Below, piece after piece: positions 22,135 to 34,200 of a stretch of DNA of 64,000 nucleotides; within the stretch, counting starts at the first letter, position 1; each line of letters begins with the position of its first letter. The translations under genes and the position numbers were made by a program. The notes under the pieces were generated by a model. The model worked only from the letters and a program-made list of their open reading frames with translations, ran no database searches and was not told where the DNA came from. This DNA comes from Entomortierella parvispora. Its lineage: Eukaryota > Mortierellomycota > Mortierellomycetes > Mortierellales > Mortierellaceae. The stretch covers positions 186,001 through 250,000 of the forward strand of contig OY752141.1 in the NCBI GenBank assembly GCA_963573315.1, in the 5' to 3' direction.

Positions 22135-24476
22135 CGGACAGAGAGGGAGAGAGAGGAAGAGGAAGAGGAAGAGAGAGAAAAAGAGAAGAGAGACAGAGAG
22201 AGCATGTGTGTATGTGTGTATGTGTGTATGTGTGAGTATGTTAATATGACCCTTACCACTTCATTGTGAGCGCGGAAACTGGCGACTTTACGACCGGACG
22301 CCCAATGCCAACCGACAACGGTCTGATCATGTCCAGCAGTAACCAGGTAAGTTTCGTTAATGGCAATGGCGCGCACCCCCTTCTGGTGACCCGTCAGCGT
22401 CTGCATATTCAAGGGGCCATGAAGTGACCACACCTTGACCACTCTGGTGTAGAGCCAATCGAAGACGGTCGTGTGCAGGTTAGAAAAAGGTGGTGAAATG
22501 CAATGTAAAAAAACAAGGCAAGAACACGGATAGCAAAGTCGTGTTTTCTTACCCAATGTCCACAAATGCAGCCACGACAACACCCCCTCCATCCATAGTG
22601 GCGTCAATAAAGAGCTCCACACAGCTAATTGCCGATCCAGTCTCCCAGATCTTCACGCATTTACCGGAGGCAGCCTCCCATAAACGCACCTTTTCATCGT
22701 ACCCTCCACTGACGATCCATTCACCTCGATCCTTCACGGAGGTGACATAGCTAGAATGACCCAGCAAGGACTGGATCGAGACCGGCTTGACCTTTCGCCA
22801 TCGCAGATCGCGTTCATGGTAGCGGCAGAGTAGGTTCCAGTTTGAAAGCGCTGCTTCCTCAGCGTCGGCAAGAAGAGCGTTATCGTCTTCGTAGCTGAGC
22901 TTACGAACTGCAGTTTCAAGCACGTCATGGGACACGACGCGTTCATTCCAGGTGCGCGAGACCTACATAGTTCGACAGGAAAGGAAACCAAAAAAACATA
23001 TTTTGGATTCGTTAGCAACAATAGGGGGGAGAGAGGGACGGGAGCACGATGAGAATCTAAAAACAACGAAAAAGGACTCGTTACCAATCGACACGAGGAG
23101 AGGTCTTTGAAGACTAGCAGCTTCAAGATCGAGGTCGAAATAGAATAGGGCAATTGCCCCACTAGATCAAAACCCTCGACCTGACCGTGATGAAGGGTGA
23201 TCTGTCGCTGCAATCCGTAGACCTCTCTGGGCTTACAACTGGCCACAAGCTTCTCAAACCTATGATCATCCAACGTGTCGTCACGTATCGCCTTGTTAGT
23301 TAACCGCAGATTGGACTACCTCTGAATGAACTATCCCGACAAAGCTGAAACGCGTCGAATTTCAAAAGGAGGACAAAGGAAAGGAGGGGCAGGAGAAAGA
23401 GAGGGGAAGTGCGAGAGGTGTCGTGAGCTGGATCAACACCATACTTACATTGCTTTTTTCTCAAGCCAACTCATCCCCTGGATCAAGGATGCCATCATGG
23501 TCGGTTGTTCTTGAAGAGCCCTCATGGGTTCGCACTTGGAATAGGCGGTCCATGTTCGCTCCCATCCTTGAATGGCTCGCTCGGTTTCGCCCATGACTTT
23601 GGTCATGGACTCTTGTTCTTCTGTCAGAGTTTTTTCCAAAGTGTGCAGATTGGATGAGACATCCCTGATACCAGAGCCGAGCGACTTCAATTTTTCCTTC
23701 TGGGCCGCAACCTGCTCCAACAAACTCTCATACGTCGAAGAAGAGGTTGAAGGAGTAGGAAAGTGACCTGAAGGTACTGAGGTTGGGGAGGGAGTGATGG
23801 GCGTTATGGGAGCAGGGCCCACCTTACTGATAGATGACGGTGACCAAGGCTTGCCGTAGGTGATCTTGTACATGGCCGAAGTTGGTCTTTCTCTCGTTGA
23901 CCGCAGCGTCACCTTCTCTATGACCGCTGCTGGCGTCGGGGATCCAACAGATCCTGTCGAATCCGTGGACGGGTTGCGACCTCGACTGAAGGAGGGAGGG
24001 CTGGAGAGCACAAATTTCCGCTCTGGAGGCCATTGATGTTGACTCCAGGCCATGTCTATGTTGTTGACAGAAATTTCAGATTGATCAATGGGTCCTGGCT
24101 GTGGCTGTTGTCGCTGTTCTAGCTGCTGATGAAGTGAAGGTGAAGGATGAATGCGGTTGAGAGGGTGTTGACCGTGATGGCGCTCTTGTGGGTGATGGAA
24201 CTTTTGAAAGATAGGATAATCGTCTTCGTTGTCTTGAACTTCGTTACTGTTGGCCCCCCTTTTTACAAGACTATCGAGACAGTGAACAAGACTCTGAGAA
24301 TGGTTATGGTGGTATCGGAGATGATCTCTGTGGTAGTATTGTTGACGAATATCGGATATCGGGGTGTTGTCAATGGGAGACATTGGGGGGGAGAGCGTGG
24401 GCTGTAACTGTTGTTGTGTATGATGTTGTTGTTGCTCCGCTGTAGCGAACAATGGAGGGGGGAAGATGCCGGCCAT
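20042..24476 (-). CDS. F-box and WD40-repeat protein with long disordered termini
   Basis: A multi-exon gene of roughly 1,200 residues. Exon 1 (24476 to about 23450) is Gln/His/Pro-rich and ends in a coiled coil. The next exons encode an F-box (VGQLPYSISTSILKLLVFKDLSSCRLVSR, split by an intron), then WD40 repeats: SLLGHSSYVTSVKDRGEWIVSGGYDEKVRLW, TLTGHQKGVRAIAINETYLVTAGHDQTVVGW, and LNKNTVYSLCIDATLRVFDI in the last exon (21937-20042). That exon also encodes a Ser/Pro-rich tail of several hundred residues. The architecture is that of an SCF ubiquitin-ligase substrate receptor like Cdc4/Pop1/Met30; the substrate cannot be told. The intron at 21938-22256 contains a long GA repeat. A possible TATA box lies about 245 bp upstream of the ATG. 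Confidence 0.85.
22068..22240. repeat. GA-rich microsatellite with adjacent GTGTAT repeat
   Basis: On the plus strand a nearly pure GA/GAGAAA tract runs from about 22070 to 22202, followed by GTGTAT/GTATGT units to about 22235. It lies inside an intron of the F-box/WD40 gene, so the transcript carries a long CU-rich stretch. Confidence 0.9.
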
Positions 24477-24718
24477 GGCGTTCGGGTCTTGCTGTGTGAA
24501 CGTCTGTCTTTGGAAACAAAGGAAGCAATTGTTTGGGAAGCAATTAGGGATTTATACTCGGATCCACTGCCCTTTTTTTTGCTGTTGTATACAGTTGAAT
24601 GCAAGGAGGCAGGAGATGGGGATAAGAAGAGGGGGCGAGAAAGCCAAAGTGACCATTGTAAAGTGCTCAACGGGTCTGCGGGGGTGACGAAGGAGGGGTC
24701 GTGATAGCAAAAAATGAC

Positions 24719-24726
24719 TATTTATA
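24719..24726 (-). promoter_or_regulatory. Possible TATA box of the F-box/WD40 gene
   Basis: TATAAATA on the minus strand, about 245 bp upstream of the ATG at 24476. Position and match are reasonable, but no transcription start is known. Confidence 0.35.
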
Positions 24727-24968
24727 AGCGCATTCAGAGTGCTGACAAGGCAGGTGGACGTGAAGACGAAGACAGAGCCTTCGAGGAAGCGGGGGGACAA
24801 AAAAAGGATGAATGAACCAGGAAGGAATTGAGACGCGAAAGAACACGAAAAAAGGGAACCTCATCTTGATGGAAATTACTGCAGGAACACACATGCAAAC
24901 GGAAAATTGTGCGAACAAAGCCAATAGATCAATAGATTTGAACAAGAGGGATGGCCGAACTGGGGACT

Positions 24969-24993
24969 AAAGGAAGGAAGGAAGGAAGGAAGA
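24969..24993 (+). repeat. GGAA tetranucleotide repeat
   Basis: About five consecutive GGAA units followed by GAAA variants, in intergenic sequence. Confidence 0.85.
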
Positions 24994-26300
24994 AAGAAGA
25001 TTGTGCCAAAACAGGACCTGGTCGCCAGGAAGGGACACGCAGTAAAGACTACGGATTATTTGAGAGCCTGACAGGAGACAAGCGCGAGATATTGAAAATA
25101 AAGGCCAAGGGCAGGACGCATTGGCCAGGAGTGCCCAGAAATGGACAAGGGTCAAGGAATTATTTGCGTCGAGGAGTTGCCAGGAGAGAGACCACTGTAC
25201 ATCAATTCCGAGCAAATACAAATGAGGTGCCTGGGTCGGTCTGCGCTCTGCACTCTGCAGCCTGCGATCAGACAAAGGCAGATTATTTACCGTGAGGAAA
25301 TGGGGTCTGGTGGACCTTTTTTTGTATCTCTCTCTCTTGAAGGCTCAGTGGATGCAGCTGCGGGAGAGCTCGTCTACGCAGCTGTGAGAGCAGGTGTCCG
25401 AGAAGAAAAGTAGGCGTGGGAGCCTTGAGAGGAACTAAAGATAAATCGCTTCTACGAGTGAGGAGATTGAGGGTCGAGGGGAGGAGACAGAGAGAAAAGA
25501 GTCTGCGAATGGTGTGGTTTATATAAAATTGAGGACTTCCAGGTTCTTCCCTCGATATAAGATAACCCTTCACTTTGACCTATCTCCAAGTCTCCGAGTC
25601 AGTGGTCATCTGTCCTTCGAGGAACGCAACAACACCAAAAGAGCAAAGCAATCAGTCTCTCCAACCACGGTGTTGTGGTTTTAAGGTCCAGTTCGAAATA
25701 GGGGGCATCTCGAACAGAGGCACATCATATTTGCCGCAAAAAAAGGAGGCAGGGTGAAGGTCAACTGTGACACCGGAGTAGAAAATGAAGTCCTCTCTTC
25801 CAAGCAGTGACCCTGCCTGCACACACGACCAGCGCCGAAACGTCAGAATAGTGGACAAAGGCAGGTATGTTATCGAGCTATCTGGAGACGGGATAGTAGC
25901 GACCGACTGCAATGTTTGCTTCAGGAATTGATGTGGCTGACAGGAAAGTTTGTATCCTCAGATCAGAGTACGACCAGGCGACCTAGGGCTTTTTTTCATC
26001 GTGTTAAGGTCTTTTAACGATGGCGTTGTTGACGACAAAAAACGTGCGAAGAGGTTCACCGATCCGTGCGATGTGGTATTGTGTATCAGCGTCAATGGTC
26101 AATGGATGTGGTAAAGAAGTACACTGTGCAGGAGAGATCTTGTTGTTGTGTAGTGTGAAAACTGAAAAGGGTCGCCCCTTTCGTTGACTGCCGCAGGTAG
26201 CACAGCGACAAACAATCGCAAATGAAAACAAAAAGAAATGAAAGCAAAATCAAAGAAAAGGATCTAGGGAAATGTATTGGGACTAAAGTGCGCGCGTTAT

Positions 26301-26941
26301 CTAAGCCTCGGATGCTTTTGCGATCTCTGCAGGCGTCTTTGTGTTAAGCGACAATGCGTGCAGACCTGCCTCAAAGTCCTTGCTCAATGCACCATAGATG
26401 AGACGGTGGCGCTGCATAGTTGATTTTCCCGCAAAGGCCTCTGAGACGACATTGACTCTGTACGATCATAAAAGATGACGAGGGTTAGTAACTGACCATC
26501 CGACAAGGTCAATTGACAAGATATCAAGTAGACTTACCGAAAATGGGTTTCCTTGCTGGAGACACCACGCATCGCCGAATGGTGAGCATGCTTTGAACTG
26601 TCGTTGATAATCTCGAGTGACTGGGGCTGCAAGAGCTCGGTCAACTGCGCAGATCAAAGGGGATAGAAAGAGCGGCAGAGACAAGCGTGAGTTACGAAGA
26701 TCGGCAATAATGACTTCAGTTCATCATACGGTGGCGGAAGCTATGAACGTTGCATAGGTCAATGTGCTCATACGAGGAGTGTGAGCTAGAGTGCAAATCT
26801 TACAGTGCTACGGATGCTGGAGGTGACGGGGCCGTCCTGTTCCTGTGAAGACATAGCAGAGATGTGGAAGGGTCTGGCGAGGGAGAATGCAGTGGAGGAG
26901 AGGAGGCGTTTGGAGGGTGAGGCAAATGCGGCGAGGATCAT
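26301..26941 (-). CDS. BolA-family protein, BOLA1/uvi31 type
   Basis: Three exons. The last ends in VNVVSEAFAGKSTMQRHRL, then IYGALSKDF, GLHALSLNTKTPAEIAKA and a stop at 26301-26303. The middle exon carries LTELLQPQSLEIINDSSKHA and SSKETHFR. The pattern (THFR, then FxGKSTMQRHRLIY, then HAL) is diagnostic for BolA, and the order fits the BOLA1/Bol1 group. These proteins bind monothiol glutaredoxins through a shared 2Fe-2S cluster and help mature mitochondrial 4Fe-4S proteins. The ATG at 26941 gives an N-terminus rich in Arg, Ser and Ala, suitable for mitochondrial import. A second in-frame ATG at 26854 would give a form without it. Confidence 0.9.
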
Positions 26942-27152
26942 GAGGTTGACTGAGGAGTGGATCAGCAGAGCAGATGCACTGGTTGAACTGGGCTGGAGGG
27001 AGAAAGAGAGGAGGAAATGAATGAACGAATGCAATCCCGGTTTGGACGCATCCGCATCCGCATCGGAAAAGAGTGTCCAGGGCCGTGTGCAGGAACGCGG
27101 GGTTCGGAGCGGTCAATTACGGAGGGTTTTATTTCTACAGTACTTCAAAGCC

Positions 27153-28768
27153 CTAGTCTGCAATCTTTCCATCGGGGTTACTCTTGTAAAGAGGCAACGC
27201 CATTGATTTGGACGTAACGTTCTCAGGCGCCTTGAGCTCTACGACATCACCATCGAGTGCACTCACGGTACCTTCTGAATCGCCCACTTTGGTATATTGG
27301 TTACCCAACGAGGTATGGGTCAGGGTCGTATTGTTGGCCATCGCCAAGTTCTTTTGAGCCTGATCTGTCTTGGAATAGCTATAGAGCAGTCCTGCAATAA
27401 AGCCAAAGAGGATTCCAAAGACATTTCCAAAAGTCGCTGGGTCGCCCAAAAATAAGATTCCACTGGCCGCCACCGGGAGTTTGTTTAGGGCGCCTACCAT
27501 GGAGTAAGTCGTAGAAGAAGTGCAACGGACGCACCACGCGCTTCCATAAGAGATCAAAAATGAGGAGATGCCCGATAGCAAGATGGCCACACACAAAGAT
27601 GATCGAACTTCAGGAGCACTATAAATCCGTGTGAAAGAGACAGTTAATGGTCTGTTGTTTTGCGATCGCATCCATCCATATCCAAGTGCCTTACAAGGTT
27701 CTGCTGATTTCGCCCGACATCCACCCCTCGAGGGTTATGCTGAGCAAGAGCATCACTGGCAGACTCAACAAGTTGTTGTAATATACAGTGTCAAAATCCT
27801 TGAAGTTAAAGTGCTTAATCCTCTTGCGCATGTAAAGAACGTATCCTGCGGAGGAGAAGCAGTTGAGGGCCATCCACAAGTAGCCCGGGTTCAATTGCAC
27901 CAGCTCGGTCGAGCCCTGGGAACTGATGTCAGACCATCCTGCGATCACAGACGAAAAGACCTAGATTATTACAGCAAGAGGTGAGTGTGAGTTGAGTAAA
28001 GTGGATCAACTGCGACCGGACAAAAACACGAATGTTATCATCAGTTCTTACCATGAAGAAGAAACTCAAGAGCATCACAGGGGTGACCTTGCTGCCGAAC
28101 CATATCACTTCTCCGTATGCAATGAGAATGATCGTCAAGTTCTTGAAGATTGTGTACACGGGGATGCTCAAGAACTGCAAACTATATTGTTTAGTGTACG
28201 TCATAGCCCAGTCATGCGAGTTAGCCCATTTCGGTCTGATATCATAATTTGCCTTTTCCTCAAGAGACAGGGAGGTTCTGACATTAAGAAAAGTTGAAAA
28301 TTACCTCTTGCTTCCTGTGTAGATCATGGCAACGAGGGCCAGGGAGATGGGGAACCACTTCTTTGCCTCTGTAGGGTCAAGGTTGCGGTACGAAATCAAG
28401 TCCAGCTTCCTAAACACGGACAGCATGATTACAGCTGCCAAGGACTAGAGAGGATGATTCATTATCGTCAGCGCACGATCACAATCGGCCCACGGTCCTT
28501 TCTGATCCCAAAATGTAACGTGGAGTCCGCAAGGGTTCTTATATGACACGCCTGTTTTGCCGTGCGAATCCACAGTGGGTGCAGACTCTGTCCTTTTGAG
28601 ACATTCACTTGCCTGGAATGCCAGCAGCAGAAAGTTCATGTTAAAGTCAAACTGCGAGAGCACCATCTTGTTGGTCACGGTCATGAGGATGCTCGAAGAG
28701 CAGTAAGCCAGGATACTGATTGTAGCCGAGTTGGCCATGGTGCTGCCCGAAGGGGTAGGTGCCGTCAT
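27153..28768 (-). CDS. VRG4: Golgi GDP-mannose transporter (VRG4 family)
   Basis: A multi-exon membrane protein of the nucleotide-sugar transporter family. After a short N-terminus it shows repeated membrane segments and both GDP-mannose signatures: [13 protein letters not shown] and GALNKLP. It exchanges cytosolic GDP-mannose for luminal GMP in the Golgi, feeding mannosylation of proteins and lipids. Exon 1 is 28768-28613 and exon 2 starts at 28444; the first intron uses a GC donor (GCAAGT) with a normal AG acceptor. The next exons give the joins TGSKSLQFL and then the KNLTII segment. The cytoplasmic tail after the last membrane segment is about 75 residues. The start is the ATG at 28768; upstream sequence in frame has no other clear ATG. 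Confidence 0.92.
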
Positions 28769-29082
28769 GGTGGGGTGATGAGGTCGCTGTGAAATCTCGA
28801 TATTCTTTGTCTCTTGAAACTTCTGAAGGTTGCGTGGAGGTGCAGTCCTGGCTGGCGGATGGTCTTGCGATGAGCGCGGCGCTAGGCGAGATGCGATGGA
28901 TGGATGGTACGAAAGAGAGAAGTGAGGCGAGAAACAGCCCAAAAGCTGGGAAAATAAGTTCTAAATCAAATTCAAAACGCCCATTCCAAGTGCGCCCCCT
29001 TTTATTTACAGCTGGAGAATTTGAATGCCTTGACAGCACTCCATACCCGTCAGACACTCCAGTAGATAGTAACTATGTACAT
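28769..29082. other. Intergenic region upstream of the GDP-mannose transporter gene
   Basis: 314 bp between the transporter start and the stop of the next minus-strand gene. No gene or clear promoter element is seen. Confidence 0.45.
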
Positions 29083-30080
29083 TTAGGCGCGCTTGTGCTG
29101 TGAACGCGACGGTTGGGTGATTGCTGGCATCTCCATCGTCGCCAGTGCCACGGGCACAGCTGTGCGAGGAGGGTCAGAGCGAGCCACAGGCGCCACGAGG
29201 CGACTGGTTGCTGCAGCCTTTTCCTTCAACGCCCAATAGAGAGAGATGTTCAAGACATGTCTACCTTCTCCATCCTGCACCGGCCTATCGAGAAGTTTAC
29301 GCCGGGCCGACATACTTGCATGTCGAATCGCGATCGGTCGTTTCTGAGCTAGTCTTTTCGTCAGCGGTTGTTTAATGTAGTTTTGCATGCATGTCTTGTA
29401 GGGTCAATCGATAATGAACGTTAGCCAGAAGGAAAACCACAAGAGTAAGATCCTTGAATCAGTAGAATGCCAGCACCAATTACCTCGTCCTTGTGGTCGA
29501 TAAAATTATGAAAGGAAAGATGATCGATGATCTCGATTGCAAACTCCTTCCATGTCAAGCACGTCGCGCTACAGATTGTCTTCATACAAATCCCGAGTGG
29601 GCAGCGAAACGTCTGCGGCTCTGTATCGGCGGGCACACTGGCGAACTAAAGAAGGTAACGAGAACCAGAATTAGTAAGCAGTTGACTCTTGAGTCGGGGC
29701 CTCCTCATTGAACAAGGCTATGCTACCATGCGACAGTCGTGGAACCTGCCTTCTGTATGACAAGATATTCCAGGCGGGACCTTCCACGATCCAGAACGGG
29801 CGAGGGAATGCTTTGAGTATGGATCGGGCAAATATCGTCGACGCAAGGTGCTGGAATTCGATCGAACTTTATGGGCATGGCGAGCTATTCGAAGCGAACA
29901 ACAGAGCGTCAGACACTTTCCAAATTGTTGGCAGGTATTCATTGTTCATTCGAGGCGTACATCCGTGTCGACCGAGTACTCGTCCATGTCGTAATTGGAG
30001 GGCGGGAGTCTATTGGGCTGCGATCCAGGTGGTCGGGTCTGCACAGCATCGCCGTGTTCTTCTGGCGGCATGGCCTGCAT
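29083..30080 (-). CDS. Uncharacterised protein with C2H2-zinc-finger-like motif
   Basis: I do not recognise this protein. Exons 30080-29961 (start uncertain), 29884-29727, 29637-29484 and 29394-29083 join in phase to about 247 residues. Each intron has usable borders: donors GTACGC, GTAGCA and GTAATT, with CTAAT and CTAAC branch sites in the last two. The middle holds FRCPLGIC, then C-SAT-C-LTWKEFAIEIID-H-LSF-H, a Cys-x3-Cys-x12-His-x3-His arrangement that fits a classical zinc finger. A basic helical region follows (QPLTKRLAQKRPIAIRH), and the C-terminus is Ala/Pro-rich. The frame upstream of 30080 stays open to 30185 and includes Cys residues, so the true start may lie further up or in another exon. 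It runs divergently from the POP7 gene, close by. Being coding at all is inferred from splice-phase consistency. Confidence 0.55.
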
Positions 30081-30260
30081 TCCTTGCTCTCGGTCTATAG
30101 CTATCTTGGAAGGAATGAGTCGAGTGCATTCATGTGTTCCTGGAGGGATTTGGCAATTTGGCCCCTTAATGCAATCAGAACTCACGGTGAAAAAAAAAAC
30201 GATGCGTCCATGGAGCTCTTGCCTTCATTCGTTGAACCACTCACAAGACCAGGATACCAC

Positions 30261-30900
30261 ATGTCAACACCAAGTCAACCAAAGCGGGAGGAGCTCGACA
30301 GCAGATTGGACAAACCAGATACTAAGAGAGCTCGGATATCAAAAGAAGACGGTAAACGAATCACTTCTCTGTCTCTGGAAGATCAGCTCAACATTGACGC
30401 GCCACCATTCACCCATTCCACCCTGATCGCAGAAAGTCTGTCGTTTTCGTTATAGTGCTAACAGCTTTATTTCTTCTTCTCAAAATATAGCCACTCTTCG
30501 GAAACGTGCCCCATTGCGACCTCCCACTCTCCCGACGGATATCTATGTAACCCAGACTTCGAGCTACAAAGGCCAACTGACCAGAGCCAAAAAGCTACTT
30601 GTCGAGGACGGACACCCGTTCATCATGTTGCATGCCATGGGAGCTGCCATTGAGCGAGCTATTGGACTCGCTATGGGAGTCAGTACAGCTTGCTCAGGAC
30701 AGGTCCGCTGTCAGACCGAGACCGCCACTGTCGATTTGGTCGACGATGTGATTCCTGTCGATACGGAACAGGATCTGAGTACTCATGGACGTCAAAATTC
30801 CGCGGTTCATATCCGGATCGAACTGTTGCAACCCATGCCGGGGACTCGGAGAGAATACGAGAGCCAAGCCAGTTTACAGACGGCTAGACGAAGGCGGTGA
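30261..30900 (+). CDS. POP7: RNase P/MRP subunit Pop7 (Rpp20, Alba-like)
   Basis: Two exons (30261-30351 and 30491-30900) join in phase to 166 residues. The N-terminal 30 residues are charged. The Alba-type core follows: LPTDIYVTQTSSYKGQLTRA, then HPFIMLHAMGAAIERAIGLA, then QVRCQTETATVDLVDDVIP and VHIRIELLQP. These match Rpp20/Pop7, which pairs with Pop6 (Rpp25) to bind the P3 domain of RNase P and RNase MRP RNAs, acting in tRNA 5' processing and rRNA cleavage. The start is the ATG at 30261, just after a stretch that also holds the possible first exon of the divergent gene. Confidence 0.88.
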
Positions 30901-31218
30901 AAGAAAAAGAGACGTTGCGATTTCATCTACTTGTACAATATAGCATTAAAAAACGTATCTCCATTGTCTCGTAGAAAGGCCCATTGAGCAGTGGAGTCTC
31001 GTTTGCAATAACATAGCGTCAGTGCTAATGCCGTAGCACTTATTTCTTGACATTTTTTGCAATTGCTCTAGCCCTTCTCTTCTCAAACAACCCCCGGTCC
31101 TCACTTAGAGATCGCGTCGAGCTAGCTGTCTATTTTTTCTTCGTAATATTAAGTACAAGGTCATTGGTCTCTATCATGTACGATTGTATTATGGTTTTTA
31201 TATAAAAAGGGGAAAAAA
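30901..31218. other. Intergenic region between convergent POP7 and Zn2Cys6 genes
   Basis: 318 bp of A/T-rich sequence carrying the two 3' ends, with ATTAAA near 30944 as a possible polyadenylation signal for POP7. No gene is visible. Confidence 0.5.
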
Positions 31219-34200
31219 TTACAACCCTGGCTGCTGTTGCGTTGAGAAAGAGCTCCAGGGGAAATAATCGTCATAAATCAACGAATTCTGTTGGTTTAGT
31301 ACTGACTGCGTATCTTGCTGTTGTTGCAGTTCATGTTGTTGCAACTCTTGTTGATGATGAAGTTGCAAGTATCGGATTAAATTATTGGGCGTCGCCTGGG
31401 CACCCATCAGATTTTCATCCGATACCATGAATGAATTCAAGCCTGGAGACAGATTGAACATGCTGTTGGTGTCAGTCGATGGACTTTGAGAAGACGTGGA
31501 CAGATTGCGTTGATGACCTGACGAAGTGGTCGAAAGCGGTGAGCTCATTCCAGCAGCCGCTGCCGAAGGGGGAGGATGAGATGCGCCACCGTCACCCATG
31601 GTCATGCCAGGTACTCTTGAACCGCCAAGAGGTCGGCCATTGCCTCCCATCTGCATTGTGGATGCTGTGTTCTGTGGAGTAAGGGAGCCATTCTCCTGCA
31701 TCATCGTCGCAGTGACCTGGAAGGAATTGGACAGGAAGGAAATATCCTCTTGAGGAAGCGCAAAGTCAAAGAGAGACCCCAGAGACTCTGTTGGCATCCT
31801 GGCCTGCTGTCTGTTGTCATAATTGCTGCCATAGACGAGTGGCGGAACAAAACAGGGGACGGTGCCGACTCCAGCCTGAGCTGCAAACCCTTGAAGTGGT
31901 CCGCCCGGGTTGTTGTGCATGAAGAGCGAGGGGTATCCACCTGGGGGTCCAAACGCTAAAGAAGACATCTGTGCAGCCTGTTGTTGTTGCATCAAGAGCT
32001 GCTGTTGTTGTCGTTGGATGTTGGCGTTCTGCATCATGTCAATTGACTGATTTTGCTGAGCGTAGAGATCTAGCAGCTGTTGGTTGACGTCGGTTGTTGG
32101 CTTTTGTGGCCCTGTTGTAGGTTGAATCTGCATCGGTTGCATGATGTACGAGTCTGCCTGTTGCAACTGTTGCGGTTGTAATACAACTGAGTGGCGGTAA
32201 GTGGAGTGATCTGCACGTTTTTGGTTTGAAGAGCTGGAAGGCTCTTCTGGAGATAAAATCTCCTGAGCAGCATCCGCTCCAGCAACTGTGGCAGACCGTG
32301 ACTTCCGAGGCGGTGCTTTTGCCTTGGTGGCCTTTTCTGTCTTCATCTGCTTTGAACCTTTGGGGTTGGCATTGAAATGGTCCTCGTCCTCGTCATCATC
32401 TTTCTGTCGCTTGTCCTGTGTTGATGACACCTCACTTTCTCCAGTGTTGGCGCTTTGTCTGGATGCGACGCTCAATGCAGTATTTGGTTCAATTTTCGAC
32501 CTCCAACGCCTATCAAACTCTTGATTGATTTCCTGAATTTCAAGTGCATTCATACGATCACGGTGCTCTTGCAGTTCTTTGTCCTGATGGTGCAATTCCT
32601 TCATCTGGTCCAGAGAAACAGCCTTTTGTGCGCCGGACTCCTCAGATTCGGATAGCCGTCTCTTCTCCTGATTTGCCTCATCCAAAGATTGCATCTCCGT
32701 TGCTCTCCTCCAAAGCGCAATTAGGCCAGAGTCGCTCTTCAGGAAGGAACTGATAGATGCCAATTTGCCTTTGGCCATTCCCGCTGGCGAAGCATCCTCT
32801 TCGTCGTTCTTGACAGCAGTGGAACCACTCTCCCCGGTGTGTTCTCCAGTTGGTGCTTCGACAGATATAGCGTCATCGGTGACAAATGATTTCCTGGATC
32901 GACCATGTAAGCTATGGGCCACAGCCTGAGGAACTACTACACCGGCCGCCGAAGAGCTGATCTTGGACTGGATAGAGTAGAGATCACGAATGATGTAAAA
33001 GAACTTGTCTGCCATCGACCAGTACGACTTCATCATTTGGAGAATTTTCACATGTATACTAAGACTCCGTCGAGCTCTTGAGGCAACGGCTGAGTCTGAT
33101 GCGAATGCATTTGTGATATGACTATAGAATGGATGATTGAAAATAACTCAATGGTCAGTCCCTAAGCATATTTTCCTATTGAGGTTGCATTCAGTCCTTC
33201 CCACTAGGGCAATACTCACATTGTCGCTGTCGTAAAGACTGGATAAGCAAAGAAAGCAGAGATAAAGATCCGTGGAGGGCAATTGTAGGCTTGAACAAAC
33301 TCGAGCACATCCGAAACTTTGCTCGCTGCGTCTGCACATCGAGCCGCCGAATTTTCCACAAACGCAGAGTCGATCGGGAAGGTCGCACGGTCGGCCGCTA
33401 GGATCGGTCGGTGGAGCAGTACCACTGAGGTATGATATATGACATGCATGAAGACGATCAGACATCCTTCGCCCTTGTCTTTCACCATCTTTCCATTCTC
33501 GAGTGAATAGGCCAGGTGTTCAGGCACAGAATTGTGCCAAGACGTCAAGGCGTTGTCAATAATGGAGAACTCTGATCCACGCTCATTCGGAGGCAGAGCT
33601 TTCTTGGAGCGAGGTCTGTTGACATATTGGGAGACTTTTCCAAGTACGGCTACGATGCGGATCAAATACGCAAATGAACTGAGGACGTGACCACCCTGTT
33701 TCTTGGACTTCGGAGACGCTGTCGATTTGGACCCCTGGGACGCCTGCGTCCTGGATCCTGCTTCCGAGCTGCTGCCTTCTTGTTCCGTAGGTACATTCTT
33801 GTCATTTTGTGGTTTTTGTTCAGGTGTTGGTCCAGCTGTTGGGTTCGACTCGGCGGGCTCGCTTTCCATCCCATCAGTAGATGATTGGTCATCATCCAAC
33901 ATTTCAGTGACAACAGGCCTTTCATCGTACCAGTCGTTATCCTCGCTAGGCAATAGAACTTCACAATCCCGCTCGTCCATCATCCTGGGTCTGCCTGAGG
34001 AGGATGATGCCAGCACATCCAACATAAAACAGGCCCAAAACGTCCTCCTCCTCGTCTCACGCATCACCCAATCACCTTTGAGGTAAAAGACTGGACTGCT
34101 ATCTTCTCTATTCAAGCCCAGCTCTTGTGCCAATCGAACCGCCATTCCACCAAACATCCACGCCCGGGGTCCTCTTGCTGCACCATACTCGTACATCGAC

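Larger units (their letters stand above)
24477..26300. other. 1.8 kb region without a recognisable gene
   Basis: This separates the F-box gene start from the BolA gene stop. Open frames here lack recognisable motifs, and several start only at non-ATG codons. A GGAA repeat lies at 24969-24993. The part near 24480-24900 is presumably the F-box gene promoter and leader. Confidence 0.5.

Noticed and set aside
21856-22269. Plus-strand frame rich in Arg and Glu over the GA repeat
   Set aside because: It is created by the microsatellite inside an intron; there is no conserved motif.
24951-25295. 114-codon plus-strand frame in the 1.8 kb gene-poor region
   Set aside because: It starts within the GGAA repeat, its composition is biased, and nothing recognisable is encoded.
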